A DNA stretch of 64,000 nt, from NCBI RefSeq assembly GCF_007846085.1, contig NZ_VOEJ01000005.1, forward strand, positions 1 to 64,000, written 5' to 3'. The stretch comes from Mucilaginibacter pallidiroseus (GTDB lineage: Bacteria; Bacteroidota; Bacteroidia; Sphingobacteriales; Sphingobacteriaceae). Positions 18,323 to 28,197 of this stretch are shown piece after piece (position 1 is the stretch's first letter; every line of letters starts with the position of its first letter). Both the position numbers and the translations under genes were made by a program. The notes beneath the pieces are model-generated. The model did not search any database, was not told the origin of the DNA, and was given only the letters and a program-made list of their open reading frames with translations.

Positions 18323-18413
18323 GCCCTACCATACAAGTGATGGCATATATACAAGATGTATCAGGGTTTGGTTTTTCAAAATTTGCCGGGCGGCGAATAA
18401 TAGGATGAAAGTA

Positions 18414-18689
18414 TCAATCGCAGTTAAGCAGCAGATCGTAATATTTTTTCATCAAAACGGTATCGTAATTTACCAGTGAGTTATAAGCTTCGGTAACCAA
18501 TTCGTTAAGGATGGACGATCCAAGCTGGCCCGCACCATTCGGAATGGCGTCGTAATACGCTATTAACTCCTTCACCCGGATAATTTCATACAGAAGCTGC
18601 TGTATAAGGTCGGTAGTTTGAGAATTACCGCCTTGCATGCCCTGCCCGTTATTCAGGAAGCTTAAAGGATCATTAGTAGTAGAAGTCAT
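18414..18689 (-). CDS. Small hypothetical protein, likely helical
   Basis: The 91-residue acidic protein has an Asn/Gln/Gly-rich N-terminus (DPLSFLNNGQGMQGGNSQ) followed by amphipathic helices (LIQQLLYEIIRVKELIAYY, ILNELVTEAYNSLVNYDTVLMKKYYDLL). No signal or membrane segment is visible. I do not recognise the family. Codon use resembles its neighbours, so it is probably a real gene. Confidence 0.65.
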   Translation of the reverse strand: MTSTTNDPLSFLNNGQGMQGGNSQTTDLIQQLLYEIIRVKELIAYYDAIPNGAGQLGSSILNELVTEAYNSLVNYDTVLMKKYYDLLLNCD

Positions 18690-18803
18690 CTCTCGAATAG
18701 GAACGGCTTTATCATGTACACTTTACACTTATCACTCTAACTATATGCTACAGATCTTTTGACGTTTTGTTTTGCGTTTTTTTTATTTTATAGAATGCAA
18801 ATA

Positions 18804-18830
18804 ACAAAGCCCTCATTAAAAGGGCTTTGT
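18804..18830 (-). terminator. Hairpin after pnp
   Basis: ACAAAGCCCT and AGGGCTTTGT pair perfectly over a seven-base loop, 24 bp beyond the pnp stop codon. The downstream tract on the minus strand is only moderately T-rich. Confidence 0.75.
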
Positions 18831-18853
18831 CATTTTTGATATTATCCCGACAA

Positions 18854-20995
18854 TTACTCCTTGTCGGCTGGTTTGTTGCTCTCCGGCTTTGGCAATAAAG
18901 CCTTGCGGGAAAGTTTTAACTTACCTTGTTTGTCAACATCTAACAATTTAACACGCACTTCGTCGCCAACCTGGAAAATGCCATCCATGCTTTCAAAGCG
19001 TTTGTGGTCGATTTCTGATATATGCAGTAATCCGTCTTTACCAGGCATGATCTCAACAAATGCACCAAACGGCATAATTGATTTCACTTTACCTTCATAA
19101 ATCTCGCCAACTTCCGGTTTTGAAGCAATAGCACGGATACGACCAACAGCCGCATCAATAGCAGCTTTATTATCGGCAAATACCTGCACTATACCAACGT
19201 TGTTAACCTCTTCGATAGAGATAGTAGCGCCGGTTTCACGTTGCATTTCCTGGATAATTTTACCACCGGGACCAATAACGGCACCAATAAACTCTTTATC
19301 GATTTTGATGGTAACGATACGAGGAGCGTGTGGTTTGTAATCCTCACGTGGCGCAGTAATGGTTTTAGCCATTTCGCCAAGGATATGTAAACGGCCGTCT
19401 TTAGCCTGGTTTAATGCGTTTGATAATACTTCGTAAGATAAACCGTTTATTTTCAAGTCCATCTGTACAGCAACTATACCGTTTTTAGTACCGGTTACCT
19501 TAAAGTCCATATCACCTAGGTGATCCTCATCGCCAAGGATATCTGATAAGATGGCATATTTGGTACCCATTTCATTTGTTATAAGGCCCATTGCGATACC
19601 TGATACCGGGTTGGTAATTTTAACACCTGCATCCATTAAAGCTAATGTACCGGCGCAAACTGTTGCCATTGATGACGAACCGTTTGACTCAAGGATATCA
19701 GAAACGATACGGATAGTGTACGGATTTTCATCCTCGCTTGGCAATACGCGTTTTAATGAACGCATAGCCAGGTTACCGTGACCAATTTCGCGACGACCAG
19801 CACCACGGTTAGGACGAACTTCGCCAGTTGAAAAACCAGGGAAATTATAGTGTAACAAGAATTTTTGGTAACCATTGATGAAAGCACCATCAATCATCTG
19901 CTCATCATCTTTAGCACCTAAAGTAACGGTGGTTAATGATTGCGTTTCGCCACGTGTAAATACGGCCGAACCGTGTGCAGATGGCAGGTAACCAACTTCG
20001 CTCCATATAGGGCGGATCTGGGTGGTTGAGCGACCGTCTAAACGTTTGCCTTCATCCAATACAAGGTTACGGATAGCATCGTACTCAACATCGTGGTAGT
20101 ACTTTTTAGCTAATGATTTTGTGATGTCATCAATCTCGCCAAGCGTTTCGATGTATGCATCTCTTACGGCCTTAAATTTAGCACCGCGCTCTTCTTTTGC
20201 AGAAGCTGCAGAAGCGATGTCATAAACCTGCTGGTAAGTAGCCTCGTAGATAGCTTTTTTAAGATCTTCGTTGCTGTGCTCGTGGTTGTAAACACGTTTC
20301 TCGGTTTTGCCAACCTCAACAGTCAATTCTTTTTGAGCAAGGCATTGAACTTTGATAGCGGTATGTGCAAACTTAATTGCTTCAACCAGTTCTTCTTCCT
20401 GTATCTCGGCACTTTCGCCTTCAACCATGTTTATATCATGCTCGTTACCGGCAACAATAAACTCAAGGGTTGCATTAGCCAATTGGCTAAGTGTTGGGTT
20501 GATAACCAATTGACCATCAATTTTTGCTACACGTACTTCAGATATAGGGCCGTTGAACGGGATATCCGAAACAGATAGCGCGGCAGAAGCTGCCAAACCT
20601 GCAAGTGCATCAGGCATAATATCTTTATCGGCACTGATCAGGGAGATCATCACCTGTGTGTCTGCATGATAATCTTCAGGGAACATTGGGCGCAGCGCGC
20701 GGTCAACCAAACGAGAGATTAAAACCTCATAGTCTGACAAACGTGCCTCGCGGCGTAAAAAACCACCCGGGATACGGCCTGTAGCAGCGTATTTTTCCTG
20801 ATAGTCAACAGAAAGCGGTAAAAAATCTACCCCTTCTTTGGCCTCAGGCGATGATACTACGGTAGCAAGCAACATTGTGTCGCCCATTTTAACTACTACC
20901 GAGCCATCTGCTTGTTTGGCCAGTTTACCGGTTTCGATTTCGATGGTGCGACCATCGCCTAAATCAATAACCTTTTTAATTACGTTTAAACTCAT
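18854..20995 (-). CDS. pnp: Polyribonucleotide nucleotidyltransferase (PNPase)
   Basis: The 713-residue phosphorolytic 3'-5' exoribonuclease has two RNase PH-like domains ([39 protein letters not shown]), then a KH domain ([22 protein letters not shown]). An S1 domain lies near the C-terminus ([20 protein letters not shown]). Together these match full-length PNPase. It lies downstream of rpsO on the same strand, the usual rpsO-pnp order, with a hairpin between them. Confidence 0.98.
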   Translation of the reverse strand: MSLNVIKKVIDLGDGRTIEIETGKLAKQADGSVVVKMGDTMLLATVVSSPEAKEGVDFLPLSVDYQEKYAATGRIPGGFLRREARLSDYEVLISRLVDRALRPMFPEDYHADTQVMISLISADKDIMPDALAGLAASAALSVSDIPFNGPISEVRVAKIDGQLVINPTLSQLANATLEFIVAGNEHDINMVEGESAEIQEEELVEAIKFAHTAIKVQCLAQKELTVEVGKTEKRVYNHEHSNEDLKKAIYEATYQQVYDIASAASAKEERGAKFKAVRDAYIETLGEIDDITKSLAKKYYHDVEYDAIRNLVLDEGKRLDGRSTTQIRPIWSEVGYLPSAHGSAVFTRGETQSLTTVTLGAKDDEQMIDGAFINGYQKFLLHYNFPGFSTGEVRPNRGAGRREIGHGNLAMRSLKRVLPSEDENPYTIRIVSDILESNGSSSMATVCAGTLALMDAGVKITNPVSGIAMGLITNEMGTKYAILSDILGDEDHLGDMDFKVTGTKNGIVAVQMDLKINGLSYEVLSNALNQAKDGRLHILGEMAKTITAPREDYKPHAPRIVTIKIDKEFIGAVIGPGGKIIQEMQRETGATISIEEVNNVGIVQVFADNKAAIDAAVGRIRAIASKPEVGEIYEGKVKSIMPFGAFVEIMPGKDGLLHISEIDHKRFESMDGIFQVGDEVRVKLLDVDKQGKLKLSRKALLPKPESNKPADKE

Positions 20996-21073
20996 CTTTT
21001 TTGTGTTGTGGCGTGCTTTTCATCTTCGGGAGCACACCGGATTTTTATGTGTGTAGAAATTGTTTTAAAAAGT

Positions 21074-21109
21074 AAAAAAGCCATCCTGCATTTTGCGGAC
21101 GGCTTTTTT
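21074..21109 (-). terminator. Terminator between rpsO and pnp
   Basis: A stem of about 16 bp (AAAAAAGCCATCCTGCA with TGCGGACGGCTTTTTT, one mismatch) lies just after the rpsO stop. It may end most rpsO transcripts, with partial read-through into pnp. Confidence 0.8.
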
Positions 21110-21126
21110 TAAAATTTCAACAAAAG

Positions 21127-21405
21127 TTATTTGATGATATCCCTTAGCTGTAAAGCTTTGATGATAGCACGATATCTTTCAATGTCTTTTTTAAATAAGT
21201 AAGCTAATAACGCGCGGCGTTTACCTACTAGTTTCTGCAATGATAACTGGGTTGAAAAATCATGTTTGTTTTTTTTCAAGTGACCGGTTAAATGTGCAAT
21301 ACGTGTTGTGAATAAAGCTACCTGACCTTCGGCCGAACCTGTATCAGTTGCGCCTTTTCCGTGTGTTGCAAAGATCTCTGCCTTTGCTTCTTTACTTAAA
21401 TACAT
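21127..21405 (-). CDS. rpsO: 30S ribosomal protein S15
   Basis: The 92-residue S15 binds 16S rRNA and helps assemble the platform of the small subunit. It shows the family pattern GKGATDTGSAEGQVALFTTRIAHLTGHLKKNKHDFSTQ and LVGKRRALLAYLFKKD. The length is normal. Confidence 0.98.
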   Translation of the reverse strand: MYLSKEAKAEIFATHGKGATDTGSAEGQVALFTTRIAHLTGHLKKNKHDFSTQLSLQKLVGKRRALLAYLFKKDIERYRAIIKALQLRDIIK

Positions 21406-21605
21406 TACCTGAATAATATTAAAGCGTTTATACTTTTGTTAATTGTGGTGCAAAGATACGCTTTAAATTCGAAAGTAAAAGTGTAAAGTTTAAAAGTAAG
21501 GCCTATATCCCGCATTGTATCGAAGTAAAGGATTTTAACTTATGAATTATTTGATTGCGCAATCAGTATGCTTTTTGACTTTTAACTTTCTACTTTTGAC
21601 TTATT

Positions 21606-22016
21606 ATGTCATACGCAACCTTTGAGACAGAACACCGTGTACGCCCCGATGATATTGATATGTTTAGGCATGTACATAACAGCCGTTATTTCGATTATGT
21701 ACTGGCAGCCCGTTACGAACAGATGGACCGCTACTATGGCATGAGCATGGAGAAATTTATGGAGCGTGGTTTCGGCTGGGTAGTGCGCACGGCCCATGTT
21801 GATTACAAACGGGCCCTTACCATGGGTGATTATTTTACCGTGAAAACCGGCATTGAAACCATAAACGATAAAGGATGCCGCGTTGCATTTACCTTAACCA
21901 ACAAAGCCACCGGCAAGGTTTGCTGCGATGGTTATTTTGATTATGTAATGATTGATATGCAAACCGGCCGCGGCGTAAAAATCCCTGAGGATATTGTTGA
22001 GCATTACGGGATATAG
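21606..22016 (+). CDS. Acyl-CoA thioesterase (hotdog fold)
   Basis: The 136-residue 4HBT-type hotdog protein shows VRPDDIDMFRHVHNSRYFDYVLAARYEQM (catalytic Asp/His region) and HVDYKRALTMGDYFTVKTGI. It probably hydrolyses acyl-CoA or acyl-ACP thioesters; the chain length cannot be read from the sequence. It stands alone between rpsO and ddl, which run the other way. Confidence 0.85.
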   Translation: MSYATFETEHRVRPDDIDMFRHVHNSRYFDYVLAARYEQMDRYYGMSMEKFMERGFGWVVRTAHVDYKRALTMGDYFTVKTGIETINDKGCRVAFTLTNKATGKVCCDGYFDYVMIDMQTGRGVKIPEDIVEHYGI

Positions 22017-22061
22017 CATCAGATATATCCGGGCGTAATTAAAACGCAGAAAGGCCTGCAA

Positions 22062-23045
22062 TTAATGCGTACCCTCGATAATCTTTCCGTAAAAGTTGCC
22101 CACGTTCATACCCATAGCACGTACCTGCTGCGGAATAAGGCTATTTGCCGATTGTCCTGGCGTGGTATTTATTTCTATAAAATAAAACTCCTGCGTATCC
22201 TTCAGTAAAATAAAGTCAACCCTTACCATGCCGCGGCAGTTCAGTCGCAGGTAAACCTGCGTAACAATCTCACCAATCTCCTGCACCTTTTCGGCGGGTA
22301 AATCTGCAGGGGTTACTTCCTCAGTTACACCGGGAGTGTATTTTGCTTCATAATCAAAAAAGTCTTTCGAGCTTTTAATTTCCGTGGCCGGCAACACGGT
22401 TACTTTGCCATCCAAACGGGCTATGCCAATACTAAACTCGCGTCCTTTTATAAACTCCTCAATCAATATCTGCGGATCTTCCTTAAAGGCTTTATCAATA
22501 GCATCCTGCAGGCCGGCAACATTGTAAACCTTGCTCATGCCCACGCTGCTGCCGCCGTTATTTGGCTTAATAAAAAGCGGGAATTTTAACGTTGCTGCAA
22601 TGGTGGCGGTGTCATGCCTGTCCTTTTGGTGCAACTGAACAGACTTTGCCGTATGCAAACCATGTATGCCCTGCACCACAGATTTGGTGTAGGCCTTATT
22701 CATAGTAATGGCCGATGTTGTGGCATCGCAGGTGTTGTACGGAATGCCTATCATATCCAGGTAGCCTTGCAGCTTACCATCCTCACCGGGTGTACCATGC
22801 ACAGTAATAAACGCAAAATCAAATTTGATTCTGTCTCCCCCTATTGTAATTGAAAAGTCGTTCTTATCAACAAACACGTTTCCGTCAGCACCCTCATACA
22901 CCCAGCTATCGCGATTGATAAGTATGGTGTATACCTTATATTTTTGCAAATCGAGATTGGCCGCGATATTTTTTGCACTGTTGATAGATACTTCGTACTC
23001 GCCGGTATAACCGCCGGCTAAAAGGGCTACGTTAATAGGATTCAT
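22062..23045 (-). CDS. ddl: D-alanine--D-alanine ligase
   Basis: The 327-residue ATP-grasp ligase makes D-Ala-D-Ala for peptidoglycan. It shows ALLAGGYTGEYEVSINSA, FITVHGTPGEDGKLQGYLDMIGIPY, KPNNGGSSVGMSKV, EEFIKGREFSIGI and EINTTPGQSANSLIPQQ. The length is normal and the metal ligands (Glu/Asn in FIEINTTPG) are present. It is divergent from the PASTA gene. Confidence 0.97.
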   Translation of the reverse strand: MNPINVALLAGGYTGEYEVSINSAKNIAANLDLQKYKVYTILINRDSWVYEGADGNVFVDKNDFSITIGGDRIKFDFAFITVHGTPGEDGKLQGYLDMIGIPYNTCDATTSAITMNKAYTKSVVQGIHGLHTAKSVQLHQKDRHDTATIAATLKFPLFIKPNNGGSSVGMSKVYNVAGLQDAIDKAFKEDPQILIEEFIKGREFSIGIARLDGKVTVLPATEIKSSKDFFDYEAKYTPGVTEEVTPADLPAEKVQEIGEIVTQVYLRLNCRGMVRVDFILLKDTQEFYFIEINTTPGQSANSLIPQQVRAMGMNVGNFYGKIIEGTH

Positions 23046-23195
23046 GCTGATGATAGTATGCTATGTTTCGGTTTCGAAATTAAAGATAAAAGCTAATTAA
23101 TTGCACCAATTTAAAAATTGATTACCTGGTGCTACACCGGGCCAAATCATATAGCTAAAATTCTGAATACCGAAATTTTGCGCTATGTTTGGTGG

Positions 23196-23203
23196 TAATT
23201 TTG
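23196..23203 (+). promoter_or_regulatory. -7 element upstream of the PASTA gene
   Basis: TAATTTTG matches TAnnTTTG exactly and sits 11 bp before the ATG at 23215. It lies inside the longer open frame that starts at 23185, which favours the later ATG as the start. Confidence 0.5.
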
Positions 23204-23214
23204 CGATTGTACAT

Positions 23215-24009
23215 ATGGAGAAATTTTGGGCTTATTTAAAAACAAGGCAATTCAGAAACACGATATTACTGGTTATAGCAACTGTTATTACCATAGTGCT
23301 GGTAGCTTTTTTTAGCCTGAGCTCATATACCCGCCATGGCGAAGGTATCCCTGTGCCAAAATTAAAAGGCCTTAATGTTGACCGTGCAATGGAATTGCTG
23401 AAAGAGCAGGGATTTAATTACAAAATTGACAGCGTTTATGTGCCCGACCAGGCACCCGGCGCCATTGTAGAGCAAGACCCTGATGCCGGTACAAACGTAA
23501 AAGAAGGCCGTACTATTTACCTTACAATGGTTACGCAACTGGCACCAAATGTATCGCTTCCTGATTTGCTTACCAACGAAAGTATATACCGCGAAGCTGT
23601 TGCAACGCTATCTAACTATGGCCTTAAAATAGGCGACACTACTTATACATCGGACATTGCCCGCGACCGTGTTCTTGAAATGCGCTATAACGGGCAGGTA
23701 ATTAAACCGGGTACAAAAATACCAAAAGGCTCAAAAATTGACTTGGTGCTGGGTAATGGCGAAGGTGCAAGCGAGGTAGATATACCCGAGCTTACTGATC
23801 TTGACCTTGACGCAGCCAAATTTGCTATTCGCGGGGCTAAACTTACCATAGGCACTATCACCTACCAAGGAACCATTACCGATTCAACAAACGTTGTTGT
23901 TGTTTCGCAAAGCCCAATGCGCAGCGATTCGTTAAGCAAAACCAGTATTGGTACGCGTATAAACCTGGTTGTTTCACAAGGACAAGCACTACCTAATGAA
24001 TCAAATTGA
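23215..24009 (+). CDS. PASTA-domain membrane protein
   Basis: The protein has about 264 residues from the ATG at 23215 (MEKFWAYLKTRQF). One N-terminal membrane helix (TILLVIATVITIVLVAFFSL) is followed by three PASTA repeats (GLNVDRAMELLKEQGFNYKI; VEQDPDAGTNVKEGRTIYLTM; LDAAKFAIRGAKLTIG). PASTA domains sense or bind cell-wall fragments, often on Ser/Thr kinases; here there is no kinase domain. Its position beside ddl and mltG fits a cell-wall role. It overlaps the rhodanese gene by 14 bp. Confidence 0.85.
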   Translation: MEKFWAYLKTRQFRNTILLVIATVITIVLVAFFSLSSYTRHGEGIPVPKLKGLNVDRAMELLKEQGFNYKIDSVYVPDQAPGAIVEQDPDAGTNVKEGRTIYLTMVTQLAPNVSLPDLLTNESIYREAVATLSNYGLKIGDTTYTSDIARDRVLEMRYNGQVIKPGTKIPKGSKIDLVLGNGEGASEVDIPELTDLDLDAAKFAIRGAKLTIGTITYQGTITDSTNVVVVSQSPMRSDSLSKTSIGTRINLVVSQGQALPNESN

Positions 24010-24301
24010 TGCTGTACAGCTGCAGCAACGGCTCAATAACGGCAATAGTATTAATTTACTTGATGTTAGGGAGCCGATGGAATACCTTACGCACAACATT
24101 GGCGGGCAAAACATCCCTGTAGGGAAACTTCAGGAGCATATCAGTAGCTTAGCTTACAACAAAGCAGACGAGATTATCGTTATTTGCAGTGCAGGACTAC
24201 GCAGCCAAACCGGTGTGCAAATACTTGAGCAAAACGGCTACACAAACGCAGTTAATTTAAAAGGCGGCTTAAAGGCCCTGCAAAGAGCAAACAATCAATA
24301 A
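23996..24301 (+). CDS. Rhodanese-like domain protein
   Basis: The protein has about 101 residues from the ATG at 23996; a TTG at 23969 is a weaker alternative. It has a single rhodanese domain: LLDVREPMEYLTHNIGG, and the active-site loop VICSAGLRSQT with the catalytic cysteine, then LEQNGYTNAVNLKGG. It may transfer sulfane sulfur. The start lies inside the PASTA gene, so the two are probably translated together. Confidence 0.88.
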   Translation: MNQIDAVQLQQRLNNGNSINLLDVREPMEYLTHNIGGQNIPVGKLQEHISSLAYNKADEIIVICSAGLRSQTGVQILEQNGYTNAVNLKGGLKALQRANNQ

Positions 24302-24323
24302 CAAACCATCCACCACAATAATC

Positions 24324-25349
24324 ATGTTAAAAAAATTTATTATCGCGCTGATCATCATCGTTGTGATATCACTGGCAGGTACCGGTATTTTTTATTACCT
24401 GCGCCTGTTTGGGCCTAATGTAAGCGATAAAGAAAAATATTTGTACATACACACAGGCTCCAACTTCGAGGCCGTTTATGATACCATTCGTGCAAAGGGC
24501 ATTGTAAAAGACACTACAACTTTTATGTGGGCTGCCCACAACATGAAATATATTAACCGGGTTAAACCGGGCAAGTACCGCCTTAAGCCGGGCATGAACA
24601 ACCGTAACTTCATCAACATGCTGAAGGCCGGCAATCAGGAACCTGTTGACTTTGCTTTCCACAACATACGCCTTAAAACACAGTTTGCAGGTTTTGCCTC
24701 AAGGAAGCTCGAACCGGATTCAACGGCATTTCTTCGCCTGTTAGATTCGGCCCAGTTTGCCGAAAAACATGGCTTTACTACCGACAATATCTACGCTGTA
24801 TTTATCCCGAATACCTACCAGATTTACTGGAACACAACGCCCGAAAAATTCTTTGAGCGCATGTATGCCAACTATCAAAAATTTTGGACGGCAGAGCGTA
24901 AGCAAAAGGCCGAGGCCTTGAACCTTTCTCTCGTGCAGGTATCTGTTTTGGCATCTATAGTTGATGCTGAGGCTTTGCATGATAATGAAATGCCTGCTAT
25001 TGCGGGATTGTATCTGAACCGTCTTAAAAAAGGCATGAAATTGCAAGCCGACCCAACAGTAATTTATGCTACCGGCGATTTTACAATAAAACGCGTACTT
25101 AACCGCTACCTGGTTACCAACTCGCCTTATAATACTTATATGTACACTGGCTTGCCTCCGGGCCCTATTATGATGCCATCGGTAAATGCTATTGATGCTG
25201 TGCTTAATTATCAAAAAAGCGACTACCTGTACATGTGTGCCAAAGAGGATTTTTCGGGCTACCATGCGTTTGCAACTAACGAGGCCGACCATAAAATAAA
25301 CGCCCGCAAGTTTCAGCAGGCACTCAACGAAAGAAACATCAAACGCTAA
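24324..25349 (+). CDS. mltG: Endolytic murein transglycosylase MltG
   Basis: The 341-residue inner-membrane protein has one N-terminal helix (FIIALIIIVVISLAGTGIFYYL). The YceG/MltG domain shows LNLSLVQVSVLASIVDAEA with the catalytic Glu, MPAIAGLYLNRLKKGMKLQADPTVIYA, and NSPYNTYMYTGLPPGPI. MltG cleaves nascent glycan strands near the membrane. Its stop overlaps the next start (TAATG). Confidence 0.95.
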   Translation: MLKKFIIALIIIVVISLAGTGIFYYLRLFGPNVSDKEKYLYIHTGSNFEAVYDTIRAKGIVKDTTTFMWAAHNMKYINRVKPGKYRLKPGMNNRNFINMLKAGNQEPVDFAFHNIRLKTQFAGFASRKLEPDSTAFLRLLDSAQFAEKHGFTTDNIYAVFIPNTYQIYWNTTPEKFFERMYANYQKFWTAERKQKAEALNLSLVQVSVLASIVDAEALHDNEMPAIAGLYLNRLKKGMKLQADPTVIYATGDFTIKRVLNRYLVTNSPYNTYMYTGLPPGPIMMPSVNAIDAVLNYQKSDYLYMCAKEDFSGYHAFATNEADHKINARKFQQALNERNIKR

Positions 25350-25756
25350 TGTTTCAGCACTCAACCAAGCTTAGGGTTCGCTATGGCGAAACCGACCAAA
25401 TGGGCTACATGTACTATGGCAACTACGCCGAGTTTTTTGAAGTTGGCCGTGTAGAAATGCTGCGCAGCCTGGGCCTTACCTACGCAGGTATGGAGGCAGA
25501 TGGTATTATGATGCCTGTGCTGGAGATGAACTGCAAATACCTTAAACCGGCACGTTACGATGAGGAAATTACAATTAAGGTTACCATGGCCAAAATGCCA
25601 GCTGTAAAAATTCATTTTAAGTATGAGTTGTTCAACGAAAACAATGAACTGATACACGTTGGCGAAACCCTGCTTGCATTCATCAACATGAAAACCAATC
25701 GCCCATCGCTGCCAACGCAGGCATTTTTAGATAAAGTGAAGCCGTTTTTTGAGTAA
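25349..25756 (+). CDS. YbgC-type acyl-CoA thioesterase
   Basis: The 135-residue hotdog thioesterase shows LRVRYGETDQMGYMYYGNYAEFFEVGRVEML, the YbgC/4HBT active-site segment with Asp, and MPVLEMNCKYLKPARYDEEITI. Overlap with mltG by one base suggests one operon with the PASTA, rhodanese, mltG and YihY genes. Confidence 0.9.
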   Translation: MFQHSTKLRVRYGETDQMGYMYYGNYAEFFEVGRVEMLRSLGLTYAGMEADGIMMPVLEMNCKYLKPARYDEEITIKVTMAKMPAVKIHFKYELFNENNELIHVGETLLAFINMKTNRPSLPTQAFLDKVKPFFE

Positions 25757-25767
25757 CTTAGCTTGTA

Positions 25768-26748
25768 ATGAAATGGGTGCACAATTTTTTATGCCGGTTC
25801 AGGTTTTACCAGCACCTTACCGACTGGGCCAAAACGGTTTATATACCCGGTTTTAGGCCGCTGCCGCTTTACACCGTTATTGTATTTTTTATTGAGGAGA
25901 TACAGAAAACGTCGCTTACCAACAGGGCGGCCTCGTTGGCATATAACTTCATGCTGGCGTTGTTTCCTGCCATCATCTTCTTATTTACGCTGATAGCCTA
26001 TATCCCGGTAGATCATTTTCAGGACGACCTATTAAGCATTTTCGAGCAAGTATTGCCTACCAATGCATATCTGGCCTTTCGCAGCACTATAGATGAGATA
26101 GTAAAAATTCAGAATGGCAAATTGCTTTCAGTTGGTTTTATAACAGCACTATACTTTGCCACAAACGGCGTAAGTAATTTGATGCAGGCCTTTAATAAGT
26201 CGTCCCTGATACTGGAAACACGTACCTGGCTTAAAAGGCGCTTTATAGCGCTTATTTTAACCGTTATCATCAGCATTGCATTACTCATAGCCATAGTAAT
26301 AATGGTGGCGGGGCAAGCAGTAATTGTATTTTTGAAAGAGCGGTTGGATAGTGATGCGCATTTCTGGTTTTTGCTGATCGCATTTTCGCGATGGATAATT
26401 ATACTGCTTATATTTTTTGTGAGTATTTGCATCCTTTATCGTTATGGGCCTTCCAACAAGCAAAAGTGGAAATTTATAAACCCCGGCTCCATATTGGCTA
26501 CATCATTAGCCATATTAACTTCGGTGGGGTTTACTTATTACACCAACAACTTTTCGTCGTACAATAAAGTTTACGGATCTATAGGCACGCTGATAGTGGT
26601 TATGATTTATTTGTACCTAAATTCACTGATTTTACTCATCGGATTCGAATTAAATGCCAGTGTCGACCTCTCAAAACGCACCGTCAGGATCTCAAAACCG
26701 AGGTTTAACACGTTTAAATCGTCAAAAAATACCCAAATTGAAAAATAA
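25768..26748 (+). CDS. YihY/virulence factor BrkB family membrane protein
   Basis: The 326-residue protein has the YihY pattern: SLTNRAASLAYNFMLALFPAIIFLFTLIAYIP, ATNGVSNLMQAFNKS, and WKFINPGSILATSLAILTSVGFTYYTNNF with GSIGTLIVVMIYLYLNSLILLIGFELNA. About six membrane helices are visible. The function is not established; the old link to ribonuclease BN is wrong. Confidence 0.9.
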   Translation: MKWVHNFLCRFRFYQHLTDWAKTVYIPGFRPLPLYTVIVFFIEEIQKTSLTNRAASLAYNFMLALFPAIIFLFTLIAYIPVDHFQDDLLSIFEQVLPTNAYLAFRSTIDEIVKIQNGKLLSVGFITALYFATNGVSNLMQAFNKSSLILETRTWLKRRFIALILTVIISIALLIAIVIMVAGQAVIVFLKERLDSDAHFWFLLIAFSRWIIILLIFFVSICILYRYGPSNKQKWKFINPGSILATSLAILTSVGFTYYTNNFSSYNKVYGSIGTLIVVMIYLYLNSLILLIGFELNASVDLSKRTVRISKPRFNTFKSSKNTQIEK

Positions 26749-26799
26749 GCGTTTGTGCTTCAATCCTTTACAGAAAAGTAAAAAAAAGTTAACTTGAAA

Positions 26800-26830
26800 T
26801 TTGCCAATTCGGCCCGGATTTGTACTTTTG
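26800..26830 (+). promoter_or_regulatory. Consensus promoter of tRNA-Ser
   Basis: TTTG (26800-26803), exactly 19 bp, then TACTTTTG (26823-26830) is a perfect match to the Bacteroidota sigma-ABfr consensus, 5 bp before the mature tRNA. It is the clearest promoter in the window. Confidence 0.85.
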
Positions 26831-26835
26831 TCCCC

Positions 26836-26920
26836 GGAGAGTTGGCAGAGTGGTCGATTGCGGCAGTCTTGAAAACTGTTGACTGTAACAGGTCCTGGGG
26901 TTCGAATCCCTAACTCTCCG
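26836..26920 (+). tRNA. tRNA-Ser (anticodon TGA)
   Basis: The sequence is 85 nt with acceptor arms GGAGAGT and ACTCTCC, discriminator G, and the long variable arm typical of tRNA-Ser. The anticodon is TGA in CAGTCTTGAAAACTG, and the T-loop reads GGTTCGAATCC. No CCA is encoded. A consensus promoter lies upstream and a terminator downstream. Confidence 0.96.
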
Positions 26921-26944
26921 CTGATAATTATCAAAACGTTCAAA

Positions 26945-26977
26945 AACGCCTTAAATGCATCATTTAAGGCGTTTTTT
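26945..26977 (+). terminator. Terminator after tRNA-Ser
   Basis: AACGCCTTAAATG and CATTTAAGGCGTT form a 13-bp perfect stem over a three-base loop, followed by T-rich sequence. Confidence 0.9.
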
Positions 26978-27002
26978 GTTTCAAGACCTGCCCACATTAT
27001 TC

Positions 27003-27122
27003 AATAATTCGCAACCATCTGGGAACCTAATCGGACCTGTACATGAAGCCAATAAACCGGTTCGTATGTTAGGCGCAATTCAGGATATTGATCGTCAAAA
27101 AACCTATAGCCAACTCTTGTAA
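27003..27122 (+). pseudogene. PAS/PAC-domain remnant
   Basis: An open frame without a start ends at TAA 27120-27122. It reads GPVHEANKPVRMLGAIQDID followed by RQK, like the end of a PAS/PAC sensor domain, where RMLGA.QDI.xxK is typical. It may be the relic of a histidine kinase or PAS protein truncated next to the tRNA. The remaining bases to the hydrolase start at 27285 show nothing recognisable. Confidence 0.45.
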
Positions 27123-27284
27123 TACGTCATTCACTTCGCAGGCTAAGCTAAGCTCAGTGATATTGCAGGCATTGGATGTTCCGGGTTTTAAAGGGCTTGC
27201 CATAATTATTACTGTTCACTCACTTTTGGGTGAGTTATTGTTGATGGGTTGCTTTGAAACGAATTTTGCTCAAAATTAAAACGT

Positions 27285-28088
27285 ATGAAATTGAGTAAAG
27301 TCAAAGCAAAAGCATTTTATATTCTGCTAATCATTACGGTTTCGTTTGCAAGGGTAAGCGGGCAAGCGATCCAGCAGCCACCGGTTTATGTACTGGTGCA
27401 CGGCGCTTTCCATGGAGGATGGTGCTGGCAACGGGTAAGTAATGAATTAAGATCACATGGCGCGACCGTATACACACCAACCTTAAGCGGGTTAGCCGAA
27501 CGACGGCATACCTTGCACAGAGACATTGATCTGGATACCCATATTACTGATATTGTAAATTATCTGATAGCCGAAGACCTGCATAATGTCATCTTAGTCG
27601 GTCACAGTTACGCAGGTGCGGTGATCGCAGGTGTGGCAGACAAAGTTCCTGAACGGCTATCGAAACTGGTTTTTCTGGACGCTATGTTGATGGAGAACGG
27701 GCAGAGTGCGCTGGACGTTAGCCCCGAAGATATTAAAGCGTACTTCATCAAAGCTGCCCGAGATCATGATCAGGGTTTAAGCATCCCATTTTTTACCAGC
27801 GACTTTTTCGGTGTGAAGAATGCACAGGACATAAAGTGGGTAAACGAGCGGTTAACGCCTCAGCCACTCAAGACCTTTACGCAACCGCTTAAGTTATTCC
27901 ACCCATTCGGTAACCACAAGCAGCTTATTTATATAGCCTGCACGGCCCCTGAACTACGTGCGATAAAACCCTTTGCCGACAAAACTAGAGCCAACAAGGC
28001 CTGGAAATACATGGAGCTAAAAACCGGGCATGATGCCATGATAACAGCGCCTAAACAACTTGCAACAATGTTGATGCCTCTGAAGTAA
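27285..28088 (+). CDS. Exported alpha/beta hydrolase (EstC/HNL-like)
   Basis: The 267-residue protein has a probable signal peptide (AFYILLIITVSFARVSGQ). The alpha/beta-hydrolase core shows the oxyanion HG in LVHGAFHGGWCWQ, the nucleophile elbow GHSYAG, and a catalytic His near the end (KTGHDAM). The overall pattern is that of esterases related to plant methylesterases and hydroxynitrile lyases. The substrate is unknown. It starts an accessory gene group after the tRNA. Confidence 0.85.
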   Translation: MKLSKVKAKAFYILLIITVSFARVSGQAIQQPPVYVLVHGAFHGGWCWQRVSNELRSHGATVYTPTLSGLAERRHTLHRDIDLDTHITDIVNYLIAEDLHNVILVGHSYAGAVIAGVADKVPERLSKLVFLDAMLMENGQSALDVSPEDIKAYFIKAARDHDQGLSIPFFTSDFFGVKNAQDIKWVNERLTPQPLKTFTQPLKLFHPFGNHKQLIYIACTAPELRAIKPFADKTRANKAWKYMELKTGHDAMITAPKQLATMLMPLK

Positions 28089-28197
28089 TGAGGTTTTCTC
28101 CGGAATATAAACGGTTTTGAACACACAATACGTGGATTTGAACACTTGCTGGTGATCCTGTAAACTGATCTTTGATTCATCAATAAATCAGTAAAAG

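Noticed and set aside
26836..26920. tRNA-Ser as attachment site of the following accessory genes
   Set aside because: No repeat of the tRNA 3' end and no integrase was seen in the window.
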